Of a stretch of DNA of 64,000 bases, positions 55,734 through 64,000 are shown piece after piece. How positions within the stretch are numbered: the first letter of the stretch is position 1; each line of letters begins with the position of its first letter. Position numbers and translations under genes: made by a program. The stretch covers positions 1,116,001 to 1,180,000 of the forward strand of contig NZ_PRDB01000001.1 in assembly GCF_002925905.1 (NCBI RefSeq), in the 5' to 3' direction. This stretch comes from Klebsiella michiganensis. Lineage in GTDB: Bacteria; Pseudomonadota; Gammaproteobacteria; Enterobacterales; Enterobacteriaceae. The notes below the pieces were generated by a model that worked only from the letters and a program-made list of their open reading frames with translations, did not search any database and was not told the DNA's origin.

Positions 55734-56684
55734 ATGTTAAAAGAAAATACTGAATATAAGCCGGACTCAGAGGTGGAAAACGCAAAACCTCAGCTGAGAA
55801 TGGTCGACCTGAATCTGTTAACCGTATTTGATGCGGTAATGCAGGAACAAAATATCACCCGTGCGGCACATTCCCTGGGGATGTCGCAGCCGGCGGTCAG
55901 CAATGCCGTATCAAGACTGAAAGTGATGTTTAATGATGAGCTGTTTGTTCGTTATGGGCGCGGCATCCAGCCAACGGCGCGTGCTTATCAGCTATTTGGT
56001 TCTGTACGACAGGCATTACAATTAGTGCAGAACGAGTTGCCGGGCTCGGGCTTCGAGCCGCTCAGCAGCGAGCGGGTCTTTAATTTATGCGTTTGCAGCC
56101 CGCTGGATAATGCATTGACTTCGGTTATTTTCAATAAAGTTGGCGAGATTGCGCCCAACATTCATTTGGTCTTTAAATCGGCATTGAATCAAAACACGGA
56201 ACATCAATTACGTTATCAGGAAATTGAATTCGTTATTGGTTATGAAGAGTTTCGTCGCCCTGAGTTTGCCTGCGTGCCTTTATTTAAAGATGAAATGGTG
56301 CTGGTGGCGAGCCGGAAACATCCGCGTATTTCTGGCCCAATGATGGAAAATGATATTTATCAGGAGGAGCACGCGGTTGTCGCTCTCGATCGCTACGCTT
56401 CATTTAGCCAGCCGTGGTATGACACCGCGGATAAACAATCGCGTATTGCTTATCAAGGTAACGCGATGGTCAGCGTATTAAATGTGGTTTCCCAGACCAA
56501 TATGGTTGCTATCGCACCGCGCTGGTTAGCCAGCGAGTTTGCCGATAAGCTGGATTTGCAAATATTACCGTTGCCGCTGAAAGTGAATAGCCGTACCTGC
56601 TATCTTTCATGGCATGAAGCGGCGGGCCGTGATAAAGGGCATCAGTGGATGGAAGAATTGCTGGTCAATATCTGCCAGCGCTAA
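55734..56684 (+). CDS. leuO: LysR-type global regulator LeuO
   Basis: LeuO antagonises H-NS silencing at many loci, including acid resistance, porin and defence genes. I chose the ATG at 55734 (316 residues, [13 protein letters not shown]...), which has a GGAG site 6 bases before and gives the family's length (E. coli 314); a start 22 codons upstream is open but adds unrelated sequence. The helix-turn-helix region is [24 protein letters not shown] (described in part, about residues 40-63). The C-terminal effector domain ends [17 protein letters not shown], nearly identical to E. coli. Confidence 0.96.
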   Translation: MLKENTEYKPDSEVENAKPQLRMVDLNLLTVFDAVMQEQNITRAAHSLGMSQPAVSNAVSRLKVMFNDELFVRYGRGIQPTARAYQLFGSVRQALQLVQNELPGSGFEPLSSERVFNLCVCSPLDNALTSVIFNKVGEIAPNIHLVFKSALNQNTEHQLRYQEIEFVIGYEEFRRPEFACVPLFKDEMVLVASRKHPRISGPMMENDIYQEEHAVVALDRYASFSQPWYDTADKQSRIAYQGNAMVSVLNVVSQTNMVAIAPRWLASEFADKLDLQILPLPLKVNSRTCYLSWHEAAGRDKGHQWMEELLVNICQR

Positions 56685-57075
56685 ACGGTCGCGATACAAA
56701 CGGGGGCTTCGGCTCCTGCTTTGTGTGACAAAAATTACTAAACGTAGAATTTTATTCTGTTTGCGCTTGTCCGCCCCCGGCGCTGCCCGTTAAAAAATGG
56801 ATGATTTGCTGTAGTTGGTTATTTTCCCCGAGCATTGACTATCATATTTTCTTATCTCCGAAGTTTTTCACCGTGTTTTAGCTGCGAACCTTTCTTTTAT
56901 CCTTTTAATGCCTCTTAGGTGCCGACGGTCGCCAATTGCCTGCCCGTTAGCGAGCAGTTATGGTAACGGCATGCAGTCTATTCACCTCAGGACGAAGCTT
57001 TTGCGCTTCGTCTTGTGCGAGCGCGCGGAAATCGGATTCCGCTGTCGTTAAAAACTATAAGCCGGGAGGCAAACC
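56685..57075 (+). promoter_or_regulatory. ilvIH leader and control region
   Basis: This is 391 bases without a gene. In E. coli the matching region carries several Lrp sites and the ilvIH promoter. Here 56740-56920 is AT-rich with T-runs, as expected for Lrp and H-NS binding. No single site is assigned. A GGGAGG ribosome site ends the region just before ilvI. Confidence 0.5.
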
Positions 57076-58800
57076 ATGGAGATGTTGTCAGGAGCCGAAA
57101 TGGTCGTCCAGTCGCTGGTCGATCAGGGCGTCAAGCAGGTGTTCGGTTATCCCGGGGGCGCGGTCCTCGATATCTATGATGCGTTACATACCCTTGGCGG
57201 AATCGATCACGTACTGGTCCGCCATGAGCAAGCTGCCGTGCATATGGCGGATGGCCTTGCGCGCGCAACGGGCGAGGTCGGGGTAGTCCTGGTGACCTCG
57301 GGTCCGGGGGCGACTAACGCGATTACCGGCATTGCGACGGCTTATATGGATTCCATTCCGCTGGTGATTCTTTCCGGTCAGGTCGCGACGTCCTTAATTG
57401 GCTACGATGCTTTCCAGGAGTGCGACATGGTGGGGATCTCCCGACCGGTGGTAAAACACAGCTTTCTGGTTAAGCAAACCGAAGATATTCCCGGCGTGCT
57501 GAAAAAAGCGTTCTGGCTGGCGGCCAGCGGGCGTCCCGGCCCGGTCGTCGTGGATCTACCGAAAGATATTCTCAATCCGGCGAAAAAACTGCCGTACGCC
57601 TGGCCAGATACGGTCAGCATGCGCTCTTATAATCCGACGACGTCGGGTCATAAAGGGCAGATTAAACGTGCGCTGCAGACGCTGGTGGCGGCCAAAAAAC
57701 CGGTGGTTTACGTCGGTGGCGGGGCAATAAACGCGCAGTGTGAACCGCAGCTATTTGCGCTGGTTGAGAAACTGAAGCTGCCGGTGGCGTCTTCGCTGAT
57801 GGGGCTGGGCGCCTTCCCTGCCTCGCACCAGCAGGCGTTAGGGATGCTGGGCATGCATGGGACCTATGAAGCCAATATGACCATGCACCATTCCGACGTG
57901 ATTTTCGCCGTTGGCGTGCGCTTCGACGATCGTACAACGAATAATCTGGCCAGGTACTGTCCGAACGCGACGGTGCTGCATATTGATATCGATCCCACTT
58001 CGATATCCAAGACCGTTCCTGCCGACGTGCCTATCGTTGGCGACGCCCGCCTGGTACTGGAACAGATGCTGGAACTGCTCGACCATGAAGAGACTCAGCA
58101 GCCGCTGGATGAAATCCGCGACTGGTGGCAGCAGATTGAGCAGTGGCGCGCGCGTCATTGCCTGCAGTACGACACGCAAAGCGGCAAGATTAAACCGCAG
58201 GCGGTAATTGAGACCATCTGGCGGCTGACGCACGGCGATGCGTACGTGACGTCCGATGTGGGTCAGCATCAGATGTTCGCGGCGCTTTATTATCCTTTCG
58301 ACAAACCGCGGCGCTGGATCAACTCAGGTGGTCTGGGAACGATGGGATTTGGCCTTCCCGCCGCGCTGGGCGTGAAGATGGCGCTGCCGGAAGAAACGGT
58401 GATTTGCGTGACCGGCGATGGCAGCATCCAGATGAATATTCAGGAGCTCTCCACCGCGCTGCAGTACGAGCTGCCGGTGCTGGTGCTGAACCTCAATAAC
58501 CGCTACCTCGGGATGGTGAAGCAGTGGCAGGATATGCTTTACTCTGGCCGTCATTCACAATCCTATATGGAGTCATTGCCTGATTTTGCTCGCGTCGCGG
58601 AAGCCTACGGCCACGTGGGGATTCGTATCAGCGACCCGCAGGAGCTGGAAGCGAAGCTCGCTGAGGCGCTGGAGCAGGTGCGTAATAATCGACTGGTTTT
58701 CGTTGATGTAACGGTTGACGGCAGTGAGCATGTATACCCCATGCAGATTCGCGGCGGCGGTATGGACGAGATGTGGCTGAGCAAAACGGAGAGGACCTGA
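57076..58800 (+). CDS. ilvI: Acetolactate synthase III large subunit
   Basis: IlvI is the catalytic subunit of the valine-sensitive AHAS III in branched-chain amino-acid synthesis. The 574-residue TPP enzyme has the catalytic Glu in [13 protein letters not shown] (near residue 46), a central FAD-binding domain with [14 protein letters not shown], and the TPP/Mg motif [12 protein letters not shown] through [12 protein letters not shown] (about 437-478). It is followed at once by ilvH. Confidence 0.98.
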   Translation: MEMLSGAEMVVQSLVDQGVKQVFGYPGGAVLDIYDALHTLGGIDHVLVRHEQAAVHMADGLARATGEVGVVLVTSGPGATNAITGIATAYMDSIPLVILSGQVATSLIGYDAFQECDMVGISRPVVKHSFLVKQTEDIPGVLKKAFWLAASGRPGPVVVDLPKDILNPAKKLPYAWPDTVSMRSYNPTTSGHKGQIKRALQTLVAAKKPVVYVGGGAINAQCEPQLFALVEKLKLPVASSLMGLGAFPASHQQALGMLGMHGTYEANMTMHHSDVIFAVGVRFDDRTTNNLARYCPNATVLHIDIDPTSISKTVPADVPIVGDARLVLEQMLELLDHEETQQPLDEIRDWWQQIEQWRARHCLQYDTQSGKIKPQAVIETIWRLTHGDAYVTSDVGQHQMFAALYYPFDKPRRWINSGGLGTMGFGLPAALGVKMALPEETVICVTGDGSIQMNIQELSTALQYELPVLVLNLNNRYLGMVKQWQDMLYSGRHSQSYMESLPDFARVAEAYGHVGIRISDPQELEAKLAEALEQVRNNRLVFVDVTVDGSEHVYPMQIRGGGMDEMWLSKTERT

Positions 58801-58802
58801 TT

Positions 58803-59294
58803 ATGCGCCGGATATTATCAGTATTACTGGAGAACGAATCGGGCGCGCTATCCCGCGTGATCGGCCTCTTTTCACAGCGCGGTTATAATATTGAAAGCCT
58901 GACGGTTGCGCCGACGGACGATCCGACGTTATCCAGAATGACGATTCAAACCGTTGGCGATGAGAAAGCGATTGAGCAGATAGAAAAGCAGCTGCACAAG
59001 CTGGTAGACGTGCTGCGCGTTAACGAGCTCGGACAAGGCGCGCACGTTGAGCGTGAAATTATGCTGGTGAAGGTCCAGGCCAGCGGCTATGGACGCGATG
59101 AGGTCAAGCGCAATACGGAAATCTTCCGTGGGCAAATTATCGACGTCACGCCGTCTATCTATACCGTTCAGCTGGCGGGAACCAGCGATAAGCTGGATGC
59201 GTTTTTGGCTTCGCTGCGCGACGTGGCGCGAATTGTTGAAGTCGCCCGCTCGGGCGTAGTCGGATTGTCGCGCGGCGACAAAATCATGCGCTGA
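58803..59294 (+). CDS. ilvH: Acetolactate synthase III regulatory subunit
   Basis: IlvH stimulates IlvI and confers valine inhibition. I chose the ATG at 58803 (163 residues, [23 protein letters not shown] in part), 2 bases after the ilvI stop; the upstream in-frame start would lie inside ilvI. The N-terminal ACT domain (residues 1-75) carries the valine-site Asn/Gly region [10 protein letters not shown], and a C-terminal regulatory domain follows. It ends before a strong terminator. Confidence 0.98.
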   Translation: MRRILSVLLENESGALSRVIGLFSQRGYNIESLTVAPTDDPTLSRMTIQTVGDEKAIEQIEKQLHKLVDVLRVNELGQGAHVEREIMLVKVQASGYGRDEVKRNTEIFRGQIIDVTPSIYTVQLAGTSDKLDAFLASLRDVARIVEVARSGVVGLSRGDKIMR

Positions 59295-59316
59295 GCCGCT
59301 TAAACCGACGTAAAAA

Positions 59317-59349
59317 TAGCCCGACACAGCCTGTCGGGCTATTTTTTTG
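59317..59349 (+). terminator. ilvIH terminator
   Basis: AATAGCCCGACA and TGTCGGGCTATT form a 12-base perfect stem followed by T-rich sequence. It begins 23 bases after the ilvH stop. Confidence 0.95.
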
Positions 59350-59474
59350 CGAAATCGGTGGGAACTGTGGACTAAAGCGGTTGCTGCGCTTACTTTTCTG
59401 CGCTTAGATGTTATAAAAACGAATCCATACCTGAAGAATGGTTATGTTCTGTACTTATTACCCAAGGGGCAATT

Positions 59475-60479
59475 GTGAAACTGGATGAAATCGCCCGGCT
59501 GGCCGGTGTCTCGCGAACGACCGCTAGCTATGTGATTAATGGGAAAGCGAAGCAGTATCGCGTTAGCGATAAAACTGTTGAAAAGGTGATGGCGGTGGTT
59601 CGTGAGCACAACTATCATCCGAATGCGGTTGCTGCAGGCTTGCGTGCAGGACGTACGCGGTCCATTGGTCTGGTTATCCCGGACCTGGAAAACACCAGCT
59701 ATACGCGCATCGCTAATTACCTGGAGCGTCAGGCGCGCCAGCGCGGCTATCAGCTATTGATCGCCTGCTCCGAGGATCAGCCGGATAACGAAATGCGCTG
59801 CATTGAGCATCTGCTGCAGCGTCAGGTCGACGCGATAATCGTTTCCACCTCATTACCGCCTGAACATCCGTTCTATCAGCGCTGGGCTAACGATCCGTTC
59901 CCGATTGTCGCTCTCGACCGCGCGCTAGATCGAGAGCACTTCACCAGCGTGGTGGGCGCCGATCAGGACGATGCTGAAATGCTCGGTGCGGAATTGCGTA
60001 AGTTTCCGGCTGAAACGGTGCTGTACCTTGGCGCGCTGCCGGAGCTTTCGGTGAGCTTCCTGCGCGAGCAGGGATTCCGTACGGCATGGAAGGACGATCC
60101 GCGAGAGGTGCATTTCCTCTATGCAAACAGCTACGAGCGCGAAGCCGCGGCGCAGCTCTTTGAAAAGTGGCTGGAAACGCATCCAATGCCTCAGGCGCTG
60201 TTTACGACTTCGTTTCCGCTGCTGCAGGGCGTGATGGACGTCACGCTGCGCCGGGAAGGGAAGCTGCCTTCCGAGCTGGCTATTGCCACTTTTGGCGATA
60301 ATGAGCTGCTGGATTTCCTCCAGTGTCCCGTTTTAGCCGTGGCCCAGCGCCACCGCGACGTGGCGGAGCGCGTGCTGGAGATCGTGCTCGCCAGCCTTGA
60401 TGAACCGCGTAAGCCGAAACCAGGGTTAAGCCGTATCCGGCGCAATCTTTATCGTCGCGGCAGCCTGAATCGCCGCTAA
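59475..60479 (+). CDS. cra: Catabolite repressor/activator Cra (FruR)
   Basis: Cra controls the balance of glycolysis and gluconeogenesis and senses fructose 1-phosphate (and probably fructose 1,6-bisphosphate). The 334-residue LacI/GalR-family protein starts at GTG with an AAGGGG site upstream. The N-terminal HTH reads [20 protein letters not shown], with the hinge helix near residues 48-60 ([14 protein letters not shown]) and the periplasmic-binding-protein-like effector domain after it. It is almost identical to E. coli Cra. Confidence 0.98.
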   Translation: MKLDEIARLAGVSRTTASYVINGKAKQYRVSDKTVEKVMAVVREHNYHPNAVAAGLRAGRTRSIGLVIPDLENTSYTRIANYLERQARQRGYQLLIACSEDQPDNEMRCIEHLLQRQVDAIIVSTSLPPEHPFYQRWANDPFPIVALDRALDREHFTSVVGADQDDAEMLGAELRKFPAETVLYLGALPELSVSFLREQGFRTAWKDDPREVHFLYANSYEREAAAQLFEKWLETHPMPQALFTTSFPLLQGVMDVTLRREGKLPSELAIATFGDNELLDFLQCPVLAVAQRHRDVAERVLEIVLASLDEPRKPKPGLSRIRRNLYRRGSLNRR

Positions 60480-61020
60480 GCGCGTGACCAGGATTATTCG
60501 TAGAGCATTCGCCAGACGGAGACGCGTCTGGCGATAATCCGCTGAGATGACGTAAAAATTGCAGGGTTAAGGATCTTTCAGACAAATCCTTAATCTTCCT
60601 GACATCTCTTTTAATTTTATTCTTCGTGCCATTTATTCCACGGTTTAATTAGCCCATAAAAGGATTAGCGTATTTATTTGTATTATTTTGTTACATTCAG
60701 CGGGTGAGTTGCTGAATTAACACTCATTTCCTCGCTATTATGGTAGCGATAAGCGCTGTACCCCGCAGTAAGAGTGCCTCTCCTGTGAAAACTGGTGCTG
60801 TTAACGGTCATCAGAATGGCCTAAAATGCCGCTCGCGTCGCAAACTGACACTTTATATTTTCCCTTCGAAGATATTTTGCTGCTTTAACTGTTACAAGTT
60901 TGTTGGTTGTTTTCTTACCGATATTCATAACGTTAATTTGCCTCGTTTGTTGGTTGATTTTTCCTCAGGGCGAATATCGGCTGTAAATAATGGGTTTTTG
61001 AGCTCTGTTGGCATCCGTGC
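60480..61020. other. Non-coding gap between cra and the mra cluster
   Basis: The gap of 626 bases to mraZ contains an inverted repeat TCGCCAGAC/GTCTGGCGA at 60509-60534 without a clear T-run (possible cra 3' structure), then AT-rich sequence. Open frames up to about 100 codons exist but lack ribosome sites or recognisable features. I see no gene here. Confidence 0.5.
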
Positions 61021-61024
61021 TGGC

Positions 61025-61054
61025 TTGACAAGCTTTTCCTCCGCTCCGTAAACT
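61025..61054 (+). promoter_or_regulatory. Pmra promoter of the division and cell-wall cluster
   Basis: TTGACA and TAAACT are 18 bases apart, with the start expected near 61061. This matches the position of the E. coli mra promoter that drives the long mraZ-ftsZ cluster. Confidence 0.8.
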
Positions 61055-61061
61055 CCTTCTT

Positions 61062-61086
61062 GTGGGAATTTGTGGGGTAAAGTGGC
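61062..61086 (+). promoter_or_regulatory. MraZ-binding direct repeats
   Basis: GTGGG (61062), GTGGG (61072) and GTGGC (61082) recur every 10 bases, one helical turn, immediately before mraZ. MraZ represses its own operon by binding such repeats. Confidence 0.85.
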
Positions 61087-61105
61087 GAAAAGGGGTGAGG
61101 CTGGC

Positions 61106-61564
61106 ATGTTCCGTGGGGCAACGTTAGTCAATCTCGACAGTAAAGGCCGTCTGGCCGTACCGACGCGCTACCGCGACGGGCTGATCGAGAACGCTTCCGG
61201 TCAATTGGTATGCACCATTGACATCCATCACCCGTGCCTGCTGCTTTACCCTTTGCCTGAATGGGAAATCATCGAGCAAAAATTATCGCGTTTATCGAGC
61301 ATGAACCCCACCGAGCGGCGCGTACAGCGTTTGCTTCTGGGACATGCCAGCGAATGTCAGATGGATAGCGCCGGGAGGCTATTAATCGCCCCGGTGCTGC
61401 GGCAACACGCCGGGCTGACAAAAGAAGTGATGCTGGTCGGGCAGTTCAATAAGTTTGAGCTGTGGGACGAAACGACCTGGTATCAACGGGTCAAGGAAGA
61501 TATCGACGCTGAGCAGTCCGCTTCCGGGGAACTGTCGGAGCGCCTGCAGGATTTGTCTTTGTAA
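61106..61564 (+). CDS. mraZ: Transcriptional regulator MraZ
   Basis: MraZ is a ring-forming AbrB-like DNA-binding protein that represses the mra/dcw operon. I chose the ATG at 61106 (152 residues, [22 protein letters not shown]...), the E. coli start; an AGGGGTGAGG purine stretch lies upstream. The two SpoVT/AbrB-like halves each carry a DxxGR motif: [10 protein letters not shown] near residue 10 and [11 protein letters not shown] near 90. rsmH starts right after its stop. Confidence 0.98.
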   Translation: MFRGATLVNLDSKGRLAVPTRYRDGLIENASGQLVCTIDIHHPCLLLYPLPEWEIIEQKLSRLSSMNPTERRVQRLLLGHASECQMDSAGRLLIAPVLRQHAGLTKEVMLVGQFNKFELWDETTWYQRVKEDIDAEQSASGELSERLQDLSL

Positions 61565-61565
61565 A

Positions 61566-62507
61566 ATGATGGAAAATTATAAACACACTACGGTACTTCT
61601 GGATGAAGCCGTTAACGGCCTGAATATTCGTCCTGACGGTATCTACATTGATGGTACCTTTGGCCGCGGCGGTCACTCGCGCCTGATTCTCTCCCAGCTG
61701 GGAGCGGAGGGACGCCTGCTGGCGATCGATCGCGACCCGCAGGCTATTGCCGTCGCGAAAACTATCGATGATCCCCGCTTTTCCATCGTTCATGGTCCTT
61801 TTTCTCAGCTGGCCGACTATGTTGGCGAGCGCAATCTAACCGGCAAGATCGACGGTATTCTGCTCGATCTTGGCGTCTCTTCACCGCAGCTGGATGACGC
61901 TGAACGTGGCTTCTCTTTTATGCGCGATGGTCCGTTGGATATGCGCATGGATCCGACGCGCGGCCAGTCAGCCGCTGAATGGCTACAAACCGCCGACGAA
62001 GCCGATATCGCCTGGGTCATCAAAACCTTCGGCGAAGAGCGCTTTGGTAAACGCATTGCCCGCGCCATCGTCGAACGCAACCGCGTCGAACCGATGACGC
62101 GTACCAAAGAGCTGGCGGAGGTCGTTGCGGCGGCGACGCCGGTGAAAGATAAATTCAAACATCCCGCGACCCGTACCTTCCAGGCGGTGCGCATTTGGGT
62201 GAACAGTGAACTGGAGGAGATAGAGCAGGCGCTAAAAAGCTCGCTCAGCGTGCTGGCCCCGGGCGGGCGGCTCTCAATCATCAGTTTCCACTCGCTGGAA
62301 GACCGTATTGTGAAGCGCTTTATGCGCGAGCAAAGCCGCGGTCCGCAGGTTCCGGCAGGGTTACCGATGACCGAAGAGCAGCTTAAAAAACTGGGCGGCC
62401 GTGAGCTAAGAGCATTAGGCAAGTTGATGCCGGGCGAAAAAGAGGTAGCTGAAAATCCTCGTGCCCGTAGTTCAGTTCTGCGTATTGCAGAGAGGACGAA
62501 CGCATGA
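61566..62507 (+). CDS. rsmH: 16S rRNA (cytosine1402-N4)-methyltransferase
   Basis: RsmH (MraW) methylates N4 of C1402 in the ribosomal P site. I chose the ATG at 61566 (313 residues, [16 protein letters not shown]...), 1 base after the mraZ stop; the next codon is also ATG. The SAM-binding motif is [13 protein letters not shown] (near residue 28), and the catalytic region has [19 protein letters not shown] (near 108). Its last 4 bases overlap the ftsL start (ATGA). Confidence 0.98.
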   Translation: MMENYKHTTVLLDEAVNGLNIRPDGIYIDGTFGRGGHSRLILSQLGAEGRLLAIDRDPQAIAVAKTIDDPRFSIVHGPFSQLADYVGERNLTGKIDGILLDLGVSSPQLDDAERGFSFMRDGPLDMRMDPTRGQSAAEWLQTADEADIAWVIKTFGEERFGKRIARAIVERNRVEPMTRTKELAEVVAAATPVKDKFKHPATRTFQAVRIWVNSELEEIEQALKSSLSVLAPGGRLSIISFHSLEDRIVKRFMREQSRGPQVPAGLPMTEEQLKKLGGRELRALGKLMPGEKEVAENPRARSSVLRIAERTNA

Positions 62508-62869
62508 TCGGCAGAGTGACAGAAGCCCTAAGCAAGGTGAAAGGGTCGATAGGAAGCAACGAGCGCCATGCTTTGCCTGGCGTGATCGGAGACGACCTTC
62601 TGCGGTTTGGGAAGCTGCCACTCTGCCTGTTCATTTGCATCATTATTACGGCGATTACGGTGGTGACAACGGCGCACCATACTCGCCTCTTAACCGCGCA
62701 GCGCGAACAGCTGGTGCTGGAACGCGACGCGCTGGATATTGAATGGCGCAACCTGATCCTCGAAGAAAATGCTCTCGGCGATCACAGTCGGGTTGAGCGG
62801 ATCGCGACCGAGAAGCTTCAGATGCAGCACGTCGATCCATCACAAGAAAATATCGTTGTACAGAAATAA
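62504..62869 (+). CDS. ftsL: Cell division protein FtsL
   Basis: FtsL is a small bitopic divisome protein that forms the FtsQLB complex. The 121 residues have a cytoplasmic N-terminus, one transmembrane helix (about residues 38-57, [16 protein letters not shown] in part) and a periplasmic coiled coil (about 60-100) with leucine heptads. It overlaps rsmH by 4 bases, and ftsI follows after 15. Confidence 0.97.
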   Translation: MIGRVTEALSKVKGSIGSNERHALPGVIGDDLLRFGKLPLCLFICIIITAITVVTTAHHTRLLTAQREQLVLERDALDIEWRNLILEENALGDHSRVERIATEKLQMQHVDPSQENIVVQK

Positions 62870-62884
62870 GGATTATTGCGACGC

Positions 62885-64000
62885 ATGAAAGCAGCGCCGA
62901 AAACGCCGAAAGCAAAACGTCAGGAAGAACAGGCCAACTTTATCAGTTGGCGTTTTGCGTTGCTGTGCGGCTGTATTCTGCTGGCGCTGGGCTTCCTGCT
63001 GGGCCGCGTGGCCTGGCTACAGGTGATTAGCCCGGACATGCTGGTACGCCAGGGCGATATGCGTTCTCTGCGCGTGCAGGAAGTCTCTACCGCGCGCGGA
63101 ATGATAACCGATCGTTCCGGCCGCCCGCTGGCGGTGAGCGTGCCGGTAAAAGCTATCTGGGCTGACCCGAAAGAGCTGCATGAAGCCGGGGGCGTGACCC
63201 TGGACAACCGCTGGAAGGCGCTGGCCGATGCGCTGAATATGCCGCTGGATCAGCTGGCATCGCGCATCAATACCAATCCACGGATGCGTTTTATCTATCT
63301 GGCGCGTCAGGTGAACCCTGATATGGCCGACTACATCCGTAAATTGAAGCTGCCGGGGATTCATCTGCGGGAAGAGTCCCGCCGCTACTATCCGTCTGGC
63401 GAAGTAACCGCTCACCTCATTGGCTTCACTAACGTCGATAGCCAGGGGATTGAGGGCGTAGAGAAGAGCTTTGATAAGTGGCTTACCGGCCAGCCCGGCG
63501 AGCGTATCGTGCGTAAAGACCGCTATGGTCGGGTAATCGAAGATATTTCGTCCACCGATAGCCAGGCCGCGCATAACCTGGCGCTGAGCATTGACGAACG
63601 CCTGCAGGCGCTGGTGTATCGCGAGCTGAATAATGCGGTGGCGTTCAACAAAGCGGAGTCAGGTACCGCGGTTCTGGTCGACGTTAACACCGGCGAAGTG
63701 CTGGCGATGGCCAACAGCCCGTCGTACAACCCGAATAATTTCGCGGGCACCTCCAAAGATACGATGCGTAACCGCGCCATTACCGACGTGTTTGAGCCGG
63801 GTTCAACGGTGAAGCCGATGGTGGTGATGACGGCGCTTCAGCGCGGCATTGTTAACGAAAATACCGTACTGAACACCATTCCCTATCGAATTAACGGCCA
63901 CGAAATCAAAGACGTGGCGCGCTACAGCGAATTGACCCTGACCGGGGTACTACAGAAGTCGAGTAACGTCGGTGTTTCTAAGCTGGCGTTAGCGATGCCG
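62885..64000 (+). CDS. ftsI: Peptidoglycan D,D-transpeptidase FtsI, PBP3 (partial, 3' end missing)
   Basis: FtsI cross-links septal peptidoglycan and is the target of aztreonam and cephalexin. The first 372 codons of about 588 are present. Seen are a cytoplasmic N-terminus MKAAPKTPKAKRQEEQ, one transmembrane helix (about 25-45), the pedestal domain with RGMITDRSGRPLAVSVP (near 71), and the start of the transpeptidase domain. The catalytic Ser307 is in the SxxK motif GSTVKPM, and a downstream SSN motif begins near residue 359. The KTG motif lies beyond the window. Confidence 0.98.
   Translation, partial: MKAAPKTPKAKRQEEQANFISWRFALLCGCILLALGFLLGRVAWLQVISPDMLVRQGDMRSLRVQEVSTARGMITDRSGRPLAVSVPVKAIWADPKELHEAGGVTLDNRWKALADALNMPLDQLASRINTNPRMRFIYLARQVNPDMADYIRKLKLPGIHLREESRRYYPSGEVTAHLIGFTNVDSQGIEGVEKSFDKWLTGQPGERIVRKDRYGRVIEDISSTDSQAAHNLALSIDERLQALVYRELNNAVAFNKAESGTAVLVDVNTGEVLAMANSPSYNPNNFAGTSKDTMRNRAITDVFEPGSTVKPMVVMTALQRGIVNENTVLNTIPYRINGHEIKDVARYSELTLTGVLQKSSNVGVSKLALAMP

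Noticed and set aside
60740-61051. A 103-codon open frame between cra and mraZ
   Set aside because: It has no ribosome site and no recognisable feature, and it runs over the mra promoter. It is more likely non-coding.

Overview
The window is a stretch of enterobacterial core chromosome, most likely from Klebsiella or a close relative (Raoultella, K. aerogenes or K. oxytoca type). The gene order dapB-carAB-kefFC-folA-apaHG-rsmA-pdxA-surA-lptD-djlA-rluA-rapA-polB-araDAB-araC-yabI-thiQPB-sgrR-sgrS-setA-leuDCBA-leuO-ilvIH-cra-mraZ-rsmH-ftsL-ftsI matches the familiar E. coli K-12 order, and nearly all of these proteins are recognisable at full length. The Klebsiella assignment rests on the citrate-fermentation genes (citG at the left edge, citYZ/citWX between djlA and rluA), on the 127-bp ERIC element, and on the absence of the cai/fix region that lies after carB in E. 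coli. Species cannot be fixed from the sequence alone.

Layout. 1-7.3 kb: end of citG, dapB, the carAB operon with its two-promoter control region, a 145-bp MITE-like palindromic element and a small lipoprotein gene. 7.4-18.5 kb: kefFC and folA on +, then lptD-surA-pdxA-rsmA-apaG-apaH as one - strand operon, and djlA divergent from it. 18.5-23.2 kb: a citrate-sensing two-component pair (citYZ) divergent from a citrate carrier and a citrate lyase maturation gene (citWX). 23.3-29.4 kb: rluA, rapA, polB. 29.5-34.7 kb: the arabinose regulon with a well-preserved AraC looping region. 34.8-39.1 kb: yabI and thiBPQ under a TPP riboswitch. 39.1-42.4 kb: the sugar-phosphate stress module sgrR/sgrS/sgrT/setA, in which the SgrS small RNA gene is split by an ERIC element. 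42.4-49.9 kb: an accessory cluster, absent between setA and leuD in E. coli, with two MFS carriers, a LysR regulator, a type I 3-dehydroquinase, a YdiB-type quinate/shikimate dehydrogenase and a FadH-like iron-sulfur flavoenzyme. 50.2-59.3 kb: leuLABCD, leuO and ilvIH. 59.4-64 kb: cra and the start of the division/cell-wall cluster, running off the right edge inside ftsI.

Most novel points. (1) The four-gene operon at 44.9-49.8 kb looks like an uptake and conversion route for quinate/shikimate that adds an enoate-reductase-type flavoenzyme. Dehydroshikimate is a plausible alkene substrate, so a reductive, possibly respiratory or fermentative, fate of hydroaromatics is a testable idea. (2) The ERIC element sits exactly in the loop of the small hairpin that precedes the SgrS terminator. 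The seed region and terminator stay intact and the RNA is predicted to be about 372 nt. (3) Smaller points include an extended TPP riboswitch arm, a polB promoter nested in a terminator-like palindrome next to a LexA box, and a possible attenuator before citX.

No rRNA, tRNA, CRISPR array, prophage or intact insertion sequence was seen.
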